Source: Actinomycetes bacterium (lineage in GTDB: Bacteria > Actinomycetota > Actinomycetes > Actinomycetales > Cellulomonadaceae). Taken from it: a stretch of DNA of 11,396 nucleotides. The notes under the pieces are model-generated. The model did no database searches. It saw only the letters and a program-made list of their open reading frames with translations, and had not been told where the DNA came from. Below, one piece after another: positions 7,121-11,396 of this stretch. Every line of letters starts with the position of its first letter. The stretch's first letter is position 1. Location of the stretch: the NCBI GenBank assembly GCA_023389545.1, contig JAEWEI010000343.1, positions 1 to 11,396 on the forward strand, read 5' to 3'. A program made the translations under genes and the position numbers.

Positions 7121-7960
7121 TCAGGCGGCTGCGAAGTCCACGACCGCCTGGATCACCTCGGGCGCGGTGAGCATGCGCTGGTGGTCGAGGCCGCGGGTGA
7201 CGAGCAGCTCGCCGGCGCCCGCGTGGGCGGCGAGCATCCGCTGGCCGTGGGCGAGCGGGACCATGTGGTCCTCCTCGTCGTGGACCACGAGCACGGGGAT
7301 CTCGGGGTCGAGCGGGCCGCGGTCCACCGCGAGGCTGAGCCACGTGTGGTCCTCGCGGCGCAGGCTGCGCTCGACGCGGCGGCGGACGGCCGAGGTGAGC
7401 CGCGGGTGCAGGTCGAGCTGGCGGGAGAACGTCTCGAGGAGGTGCTCGGGGTCGCTCACCGGGGCGAGGGCGGCGAAGCGCGCGGCGGGCACGCCCTGGC
7501 GCAGGGCCAGGGTGGCGCCGAGGGCGCCGAAGGAGTGCGCGACGAGTGCGGTCAGCGGGCCGGTGTCCTGGGCGATCCGCTCGATCACGGCGGCGACCTC
7601 CGGCACGCCGGTGGTGCGGCCGGGCGAGTCGCCGTGGGCAGGAGCGTCGAACGCGATGGGGGAGAGCCCTCGTGCGGTGAGCGCGGCCGCGAGGGGCGCC
7701 CAGCGGGACGCGCGGGCCTGCCACCCGTGCACGAGCAGCACGGGGCGCTCGCCGTCGCCCCAGTGGTAGCCGCGCACGGTCTTCCCCTGCACTGTCACGT
7801 CGCGGACGTCGGCGGCTTCGAGCGCCTCACGCTCGATGGACCAGACGCGGGCGCGGGGCGCGGGGCTGCGGAAGAGCGCCGCCGCGCCCGCCTCGGCGAG
7901 CGGGGGCGCCAGGCGGCTGGCGACTCGCAGGGCGTGGCGCGCGCTCTGACGCAGGTCCAT
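7121..7960 (-). CDS. Alpha/beta hydrolase
   Basis: Single-domain alpha/beta-fold hydrolase, 279 residues. An N-terminal helical stretch of about 50 residues precedes the core. The oxyanion motif is LLVHGW (75-80) and the nucleophile elbow is AHSFG with Ser143; Ala replaces the first Gly of G-x-S-x-G, which is common in this fold. FDAPAHGDS (104-112) is the usual loop, the likely acid is Asp231 in HDEEDHMVP, and the catalytic His is His260 in GLDHQRML. The triad looks complete, so an esterase or lipase-like activity is probable, but the substrate cannot be inferred. The ATG at 7960 has GAGGAGA 7 bases upstream; the frame stays open to 8035 through a less likely upstream start that would overlap the divergent tetR control region. 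It is divergent from a TetR gene across 98 bp, so it is the obvious candidate target of that regulator. Confidence 0.87.
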   Translation of the reverse strand: MDLRQSARHALRVASRLAPPLAEAGAAALFRSPAPRARVWSIEREALEAADVRDVTVQGKTVRGYHWGDGERPVLLVHGWQARASRWAPLAAALTARGLSPIAFDAPAHGDSPGRTTGVPEVAAVIERIAQDTGPLTALVAHSFGALGATLALRQGVPAARFAALAPVSDPEHLLETFSRQLDLHPRLTSAVRRRVERSLRREDHTWLSLAVDRGPLDPEIPVLVVHDEEDHMVPLAHGQRMLAAHAGAGELLVTRGLDHQRMLTAPEVIQAVVDFAAA

Positions 7961-7967
7961 GGTCGGG

Positions 7968-7974
7968 TCTCCTC
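7968..7974 (-). promoter_or_regulatory. Shine-Dalgarno deciding the hydrolase start
   Basis: GAGGAGA on the minus strand lies 7 bases before the ATG at 7960. It favours this start over the upstream in-frame candidate, which would add 25 residues with no hydrolase similarity. Confidence 0.65.
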
Positions 7975-7995
7975 GAGGTGTCCAGCGTCTCGCGA

Positions 7996-8034
7996 CAATG
8001 CGCACGGACGTGCGTACAGAGCATTGCACATGCA
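7996..8034. promoter_or_regulatory. Candidate TetR operator region between hydrolase and tetR
   Basis: Several inverted repeats are nested here. CAATGC (7996-8001) pairs with GCATTG (8021-8026); CGCACG (8001-8006) pairs with CGTGCG (8009-8014) around a 2-base centre; TGCA-CA-TGCA spans 8025-8034. The right-hand elements overlap the -35 box of the tetR promoter. A TetR dimer bound here could control both divergent genes. Which repeat is the real operator cannot be decided from sequence. Confidence 0.4.
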
Positions 8035-8052
8035 CCGCGCGCCGGATAGCGT
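8024..8052 (+). promoter_or_regulatory. Promoter of the first tetR gene (leaderless)
   Basis: TTGCAC (8024-8029) and TAGCGT (8047-8052) are separated by exactly 17 bp, a good sigma-A-type promoter. The -10 box ends 6 bases before the ATG at 8059, so transcription should start at the A of the start codon. Confidence 0.65.
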
Positions 8053-8058
8053 CCCCGC

Positions 8059-8730
8059 ATGACCGTGAGCGCAGAGCGCCCCGACGGGCGGGTCGAGCGG
8101 GGCAACCGCACTCGTGCCGCAGTGCTCGCGCGCGCCGTGCAGATCGCCTCGGTGGACGGGCTCGCGGAGCTCTCCCTCGGACGGCTGGCCAGCGAGGTCG
8201 GCGTCAGCAAAAGCGGGATCTTCACGCTCTTCGGCTCCAAGCAGGCGCTGCAGCTCGCCACCGTCGAGGCGGCGCGCGCCATGTTCGTCGACCACGTCGT
8301 GGGGCCGGCCCGCGAGGTGCCCGACGGCCTGGACCGGCTGCGCACGCTCTGCGCGCTGTGGCTCGACTACTCCCGCACCCGGGTCTTCGACGGCGGGTGC
8401 TTCTTCTCCGCGGTGACCGCCGAGTTCGACTCCCGCACCGGCCCCGTGCACGCCGCCGTGGTCGACTCCTACGCCGCCTGGTCGCGGCACGTCCGGGGCA
8501 TCGCCGCCAGGGCGCTGGACGCCGGGGATATCGTCGAGGGGACAGACGTCGACCAGCTCGAGTTCGAGCTCACCTCGATGCTCGAGATGGCCAACACGCT
8601 CTCGTTGCTGCATGGCGACGACTCGGTGTACAGCCGGGCGCTCGCGGCTGTGGAGGACCGGCTCGGCCGGGTCGCCGCACGGCCCGAGCGGCACCCGTGG
8701 CTCGCACGGGAGGGCGCGGCGCAGCGGTAG
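8059..8730 (+). CDS. TetR/AcrR family transcriptional regulator
   Basis: DNA-binding repressor of 223 residues. The N-terminal TetR domain runs from about residue 15 (RGNRTRAAVLARAVQIA). Its helix-turn-helix LGRLASEVGVSKSGIFTLFGSK (40-61) includes the usual G-x-F/Y-x-x-F recognition helix ending. The C-terminal ligand domain (about 80-205) contains the FDGGCFFSAV motif (110-119) found in one common class of TetR C-terminal domains, followed by a long helical region. The ligand is unknown. It is divergent from the alpha/beta hydrolase, with inverted repeats over its own -35 box, so autoregulation and control of the hydrolase are likely. nfeD follows 40 bp downstream with its own Shine-Dalgarno and could be partly cotranscribed. 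Confidence 0.92.
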   Translation: MTVSAERPDGRVERGNRTRAAVLARAVQIASVDGLAELSLGRLASEVGVSKSGIFTLFGSKQALQLATVEAARAMFVDHVVGPAREVPDGLDRLRTLCALWLDYSRTRVFDGGCFFSAVTAEFDSRTGPVHAAVVDSYAAWSRHVRGIAARALDAGDIVEGTDVDQLEFELTSMLEMANTLSLLHGDDSVYSRALAAVEDRLGRVAARPERHPWLAREGAAQR

Positions 8731-8759
8731 TCCGAGGGCTGACGGCCCCGGGACGAGCA

Positions 8760-8765
8760 GGGAGG
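8760..8765 (+). promoter_or_regulatory. Shine-Dalgarno of nfeD
   Basis: GGGAGG ends 5 bases before the ATG at 8771 and selects that start over an upstream in-frame ATG (8612) that would lie inside the tetR coding region. Confidence 0.65.
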
Positions 8766-8770
8766 CCCCG

Positions 8771-9223
8771 ATGAACGGCGGATGGCTGTGGTGGGTGGGC
8801 GGCGCCCTGCTGCTCGGCATCGCCGAGATGATCTCCCTCGACCTGATCTTCCTGATGCTGGCCGGCGGGGCCATCGCCGGGGCCGTGGCGAACGCGCTGG
8901 GCGCCTCGGTCCCCGTGCAGATCGTCGTGGCCGCCGGGACGGCCGTCGTGCTGCTCTTCGCGCTGCGGCCCTGGCTGTTGCGGCACCTGCGGACCCGGAC
9001 GACGCTGGTGGAGACGAACGCCGCCGCGCTCGTGGGGCGCACCGCCGTGGTGGTGACCCCCACCACCGAGGCCGGCGGCCGGGTCAAGCTGGCGGGAGAG
9101 GTCTGGTCGGCGCGCGCCGGCCAGGAGGGGGCTGTGTTCCCGGCGGGGGCCGAGGTGCGGGTCAGCCGGATCGAGGGCGCGACCGCCGTGGTGGTCGCGC
9201 AGCAAGACGTCCCGCACATGTGA
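8771..9223 (+). CDS. nfeD: NfeD-like membrane protein
   Basis: A 150-residue short-form NfeD protein. The N-terminus is hydrophobic, with a first helix or hairpin WLWWVGGALLLGIAEMISL (4-22), a second LIFLMLAGGAIAGAVANAL (24-42), and a third near 48-69 (PVQIVVAAGTAVVLLFALRPWL). A cytosolic beta-barrel (OB-like) domain with ALVGRTAVVV and a Gly/Val-rich run follows to the C-terminus. This is the usual architecture of short NfeD proteins, without the protease domain of long forms. NfeD proteins are encoded next to SPFH/stomatin-like genes and are thought to aid assembly of membrane microdomains; here the SPFH gene follows 56 bp later. The exact biochemical role is not established. Confidence 0.88.
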   Translation: MNGGWLWWVGGALLLGIAEMISLDLIFLMLAGGAIAGAVANALGASVPVQIVVAAGTAVVLLFALRPWLLRHLRTRTTLVETNAAALVGRTAVVVTPTTEAGGRVKLAGEVWSARAGQEGAVFPAGAEVRVSRIEGATAVVVAQQDVPHM

Positions 9224-9265
9224 GCGAGGGCGTGACGAGCCGCCCGGAGCGTCGCGCGGCCTGAC

Positions 9266-9273
9266 GAGGAGGA
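9266..9273 (+). promoter_or_regulatory. Shine-Dalgarno of the SPFH gene
   Basis: GAGGAGGA ends 6 bases before GTG 9280, supporting that GTG as the start rather than the TTG at 9283. Confidence 0.7.
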
Positions 9274-9279
9274 CGCATC

Positions 9280-10521
9280 GTGTTGTTCGACGAGAACCTC
9301 GACCCGGGGCAGGTGCTCGGGCTGATCGTGCTGGCGCTGGTCGTCATCTTCGTGGTGGTGGCCCTCGCGCGGGCGGTGCGGATCGTGCCGCAGGCCGTCG
9401 CGGTGGTGGTCGAGCGGCTGGGGCGGTACTCGCGCACCCTCGATGCCGGGCTGCACCTGCTGATCCCGTTCGTGGACCGCGTGCGCGCCGCGGTCGACCT
9501 GCGCGAGCAGGTCGTCTCGTTCCCGCCGCAGCCGGTCATCACCTCGGACAACCTCGTGGTGAGCATCGACACGGTCATCTACTTCCAGGTCACCGACCCG
9601 AAATCCGCGGTGTACGAGATCGCCAACTACATCACCGGCATCGAGCAGCTCACTGTCACCACGCTGCGCAACGTCATCGGGTCGATGGACCTCGAGCAGA
9701 CCCTGACCAGCCGCGACCAGATCAACGGCCAGCTGCGCGGCGTGCTCGACGAGGCCACTGGGCGCTGGGGCATCCGCGTCAACCGGGTCGAGCTCAAGGC
9801 CATCGACCCGCCCGCCTCGGTGCAGGGGTCGATGGAGCAGCAGATGCGCGCCGAGCGCGACCGGCGCGCCGCCATCCTCACGGCCGAGGGCGTCAAGCAG
9901 AGCCAGATCCTCACGGCCGAGGGCGAGAAGCAGGCGGCGATCCTGCGGGCCGAGGGCTCGGCGCAGGCCGCGATCCTCAACGCCGAGGGCGAGGCGCGCG
10001 CGATCCTCCAGGTCTTCGACGCGGTGCACCGCGGCGACGCCGACCCGAAGCTGTTGGCCTACCAGTACCTGCAGACCCTGCCGAAGGTGGCCGCGAGCCC
10101 CGCGAACAAGGTGTGGGTGATCCCCTCGGAGCTGACAGGAGCGCTCGGGCAGTTCGTCCAGGGGTTCGCCGGGATGGGCGCGCCGTCGCCCGGCGGCGCC
10201 CCGCGGCAGCCTGAGCCGTCCCCCCTCGGGTCGGAGCTGCCCTCGGTCACGCTCAAGGACCCTGCCGAGGCGCTCGCGGAGGCGCGGCGGGACTCGCAGG
10301 CAGCCACCGAGGACGCGACGAGCGCGGGCACGCTGAGCGGGCTGCCGTTCGATCCCGGCGCGGAGCTGGGGCAGCGACCGGTGGTCCCGCAGCGTGAGGA
10401 CGTGCCGCAGTTCGAGCGCCGTGAGCCGATGGCGCCCACCGAGCCGCCCGAGGACGTCGACCCCATCGTGCCGCCCGAGTCCGACGAGCCGGGTTCGGGC
10501 CCAGTCGACGAGCGGGGCTGA
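9280..10521 (+). CDS. SPFH/Band 7 (stomatin-like, slipin/QmcA type) membrane protein
   Basis: Membrane scaffold protein of 413 residues. A single N-terminal membrane helix (11-30) is followed by the SPFH domain: VPQAVAVVVERLGRY (36-50), GLHLLIPFVDRV (57-68), SFPPQPVITSDNL (80-92) and the conserved NVIGSMDLEQTLTSRDQIN (131-149). A charged helical region then carries four 11-residue repeats at 198-242, each containing I-L-x-A-E-G, typical of the stomatin/QmcA coiled coil that drives oligomerisation. YQYLQTLP (261-268) is another family landmark. The last 110 residues (about 300-413) are rich in Pro, Glu, Asp and Gly and look disordered; such tails vary between relatives. It forms a two-gene unit with nfeD. 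The role is probably in membrane organisation or quality control; precise clients are unknown. Confidence 0.93.
   Translation: MLFDENLDPGQVLGLIVLALVVIFVVVALARAVRIVPQAVAVVVERLGRYSRTLDAGLHLLIPFVDRVRAAVDLREQVVSFPPQPVITSDNLVVSIDTVIYFQVTDPKSAVYEIANYITGIEQLTVTTLRNVIGSMDLEQTLTSRDQINGQLRGVLDEATGRWGIRVNRVELKAIDPPASVQGSMEQQMRAERDRRAAILTAEGVKQSQILTAEGEKQAAILRAEGSAQAAILNAEGEARAILQVFDAVHRGDADPKLLAYQYLQTLPKVAASPANKVWVIPSELTGALGQFVQGFAGMGAPSPGGAPRQPEPSPLGSELPSVTLKDPAEALAEARRDSQAATEDATSAGTLSGLPFDPGAELGQRPVVPQREDVPQFERREPMAPTEPPEDVDPIVPPESDEPGSGPVDERG
9872..10007 (+). repeat. 33-bp imperfect coding repeats in the SPFH gene
   Basis: Four imperfect in-frame repeats of 33 bases encode 11-residue units with a shared I-L-x-A-E-G core (protein residues 198-242). 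GCCGAGGGC recurs in each unit. This is a structural coiled-coil repeat of the family, not a mobile element. Confidence 0.75.
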
Positions 10522-10544
10522 CCGGCACGGCCCACAAAATGAAC

Positions 10545-10573
10545 TTGTGAGTGAGTTCTCACTCACTTACAGT
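10545..10573 (+). promoter_or_regulatory. Promoter of the second tetR gene (leaderless)
   Basis: TTGTGA (10545-10550) and TACAGT (10568-10573) are separated by exactly 17 bp. The -10 box ends 7 bases before ATG 10581, so the transcript should start at or one base before the start codon. Confidence 0.75.
10547..10566. promoter_or_regulatory. TetR operator (autoregulatory inverted repeat)
   Basis: GTGAGTGAG (10547-10555) and CTCACTCAC (10558-10566) form a perfect 9-bp inverted repeat with a TT centre. It overlaps four bases of the -35 box and nearly fills the 17-bp spacer, so a bound dimer would block RNA polymerase. Related GTGAGTGA-type sites are known for other TetR proteins. Binding by the adjacent TetR is inferred from position. 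Confidence 0.8.
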
Positions 10574-10580
10574 GGAAGTC

Positions 10581-11270
10581 ATGCCCTTTGACGCACACCC
10601 ACGCTCCCGCCGGGCCCCCGCGATGGCGCCCGACGACCGGCGTGCCGCGATCCTCGAGGCAGTCGTCCCCCTGCTGCGCGAGCGCGGCGCCGCCGTGACC
10701 ACCCGCGAGCTCGCCGCCGCCGCCGGCGTCGCCGAGGGGACGCTGTTCCGCGTCTTCCCCGACAAAGGGACGCTCGTGCGCGCCGCCGTCGAACGGGCGC
10801 TCGACCCCGTGGACCTGGTCGCGCAGATCCGAGCGATCCCCGCCTCGCGCGCGCTGCGCCCCGCCCTCACCGAGGCGGTGCGGCTCATGCAGGACCGCGC
10901 CGGGCAGGTCGTCGACCTGATCTTCGTGGCCCACCACGCGCCCGATGGCGAGCACCGCCCCGACGGCGGGCGTCGCCCCGGCGCAGGGCACGGGGCCCCA
11001 CCACATGGGCATCGCCCCCACCACGGGTCCGTGGAGCCCGTGGTCGACGCCATCGCCGAGCTCCTCGCGGCGCATGCCGCCGAGCTGCGCCTGGCGCCCC
11101 TGGACAGCGCGCGCATCCTCATGGGGCTCGTGCTGTCGACACGGCGCCCCGGCGCCTGGGGGAGCGGGCTGAACCTGTCCGCCGACGAGCTCGTGGCCGT
11201 CGCCCTGGACGGCCTCGCCCACCACGCGCCCGACGGCCACACATCCGCCAACCACGGGGAGGAGGGCTAA
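10581..11270 (+). CDS. TetR family regulator with histidine-rich insert
   Basis: Repressor of 229 residues. The TetR DNA-binding domain spans about 17-65 (DDRRAAILEAVVPLLRERG), with the helix-turn-helix TTRELAAAAGVAEGTLFRVF at 40-59. In the C-terminal domain, residues 118-149 form a low-complexity insert rich in His, Gly, Pro and Arg, with 8 histidines in 32 residues. The motif AHHAPDG recurs at 117-123 and 213-219, near a second His cluster at the C-terminus. This could bind a metal or be a flexible loop. The ATG at 10581 is chosen because an ideal promoter and operator end 7 bases before it; an upstream in-frame GTG at 10551 lies inside the operator. The stop overlaps the ATG of an ABC exporter gene by one base (TAATG), so the regulator and transporter are cotranscribed. 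The likely role is repression of that exporter operon. Confidence 0.92.
   Translation: MPFDAHPRSRRAPAMAPDDRRAAILEAVVPLLRERGAAVTTRELAAAAGVAEGTLFRVFPDKGTLVRAAVERALDPVDLVAQIRAIPASRALRPALTEAVRLMQDRAGQVVDLIFVAHHAPDGEHRPDGGRRPGAGHGAPPHGHRPHHGSVEPVVDAIAELLAAHAAELRLAPLDSARILMGLVLSTRRPGAWGSGLNLSADELVAVALDGLAHHAPDGHTSANHGEEG
10929..11237 (+). repeat. Pair of 21-bp direct repeats inside the second tetR gene
   Basis: The stretches 10929-10949 and 11217-11237 are identical except for one T/C difference at their sixteenth base. Both are in frame and encode AHHAPDG. They flank most of the ligand-binding domain. Confidence 0.8.
11256..11266 (+). promoter_or_regulatory. Shine-Dalgarno of the ABC exporter gene
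   Basis: GGGGAGGAGGG lies within the last codons of tetR and ends 3 bases before the ATG at 11270, supporting translational coupling through the TAATG overlap. Confidence 0.7.
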
Positions 11271-11396
11271 TGCTCACGCAACTCCTGAAGGAGTACCTCA
11301 GGCCCTACCGCCGGTCAGTCGCCGCGGCGATGGCCTTGCAGCTCGTCCAGACCATCGCGACGCTGTACCTGCCCAGCCTCAACGCGCACATCATCG
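11270..11396 (+). CDS. ABC exporter (permease/ATPase fusion), 3' end outside window
   Basis: Only 42 residues are visible. They begin MLTQLLKEYLRPYRR and continue into a hydrophobic first membrane helix, VAAAMALQLVQTIATLYLPS (17-36), then LNAHII. The pattern of a short amphipathic start, a Y-x-x-P-Y-R-R segment and LQLVQTIATLYLPSLNA closely resembles the first transmembrane helix of type I (fused) actinobacterial ABC exporters, often encoded as heterodimeric pairs. The ATPase domain is not in the window, so the fused architecture is inferred. It is translationally coupled to the upstream TetR gene. Drug or peptide export is the usual role of TetR-controlled members, but the substrate is unknown. 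Confidence 0.8.
   Translation, partial: MLTQLLKEYLRPYRRSVAAAMALQLVQTIATLYLPSLNAHII

Noticed and set aside
7961..8035. A 25-residue N-terminal extension of the hydrolase
   Set aside because: It has no hydrolase similarity, would overlap the tetR promoter, and a good Shine-Dalgarno precedes the ATG at 7960.
7795..10566. A 923-codon open frame on the minus strand, antisense to tetR, nfeD and the SPFH gene
   Set aside because: Long antisense frames are expected in GC-rich DNA. Its translation is low-complexity (Arg/His/Asp/Pro-rich) and the opposite strand carries well-recognised genes throughout.
10551..10580. GTG at 10551 as the start of the second tetR
   Set aside because: It is inside the operator and upstream of the -10 box, so it would not be transcribed from that promoter.

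Overview
The window reads as a chromosomal segment of a high-GC actinobacterium. GC is about 70% or more by eye, with GTG starts mixed with ATG. The MabA-like FabG, InhA-like FabI, divergent glgC/glgM pair and several apparently leaderless promoters fit this. Many of these protein types occur in Micrococcales such as Cellulomonas relatives, but the genus is an inference, since no 16S or marker search was possible. Genes are tightly packed. No non-coding stretch exceeds about 110 bases, and I saw no tRNA, rRNA, CRISPR array, insertion sequence or phage gene.

Layout. (1) 1-2065, plus strand: fabG (5' end cut by the window), fabI and a SixA-type histidine phosphatase, probably one operon carrying the two reductases of type II fatty acid elongation. 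(2) 2073-4041, minus strand: serB (phosphoserine phosphatase) downstream of glgC (ADP-glucose pyrophosphorylase). (3) 4153-5400, plus strand: a GT4 glycogen/maltose-1-phosphate synthase (glgM/glgA), divergent from glgC, so this pair makes and uses ADP-glucose. (4) 5455-6243, minus strand: an unrecognised 262-aa protein, divergent from a stand-alone ABC ATPase at 6308-7090. (5) 7121-7960, minus strand: an alpha/beta hydrolase, divergent from a TetR regulator at 8059-8730. (6) 8771-10521, plus strand: nfeD plus an SPFH/stomatin-like gene, a known membrane-microdomain pair. (7) 10581-end: a second TetR regulator with a histidine-rich insert, overlapping by one base the start of an ABC exporter that runs off the window.

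Regulatory structure is the most informative part. Six genes (serB, glgC, the 262-aa gene, the ABC ATPase and both tetR genes) have a TANNNT -10 hexamer ending only 6-8 bases before the start codon. That is the arrangement of leaderless actinobacterial mRNAs. The second tetR has a near-ideal promoter whose 17-bp spacer is filled by a 20-bp inverted repeat, a textbook autoregulatory operator. The convergent pair sixA/serB ends inside one hairpin whose two arms contain the two stop codons.

The enzymes are ordinary housekeeping functions. I found no clear new defence, mobile or biosynthetic system. The less explained parts are the 262-aa protein, the orphan ABC ATPase opposite it, and the His-rich TetR/ABC exporter unit at the right edge.
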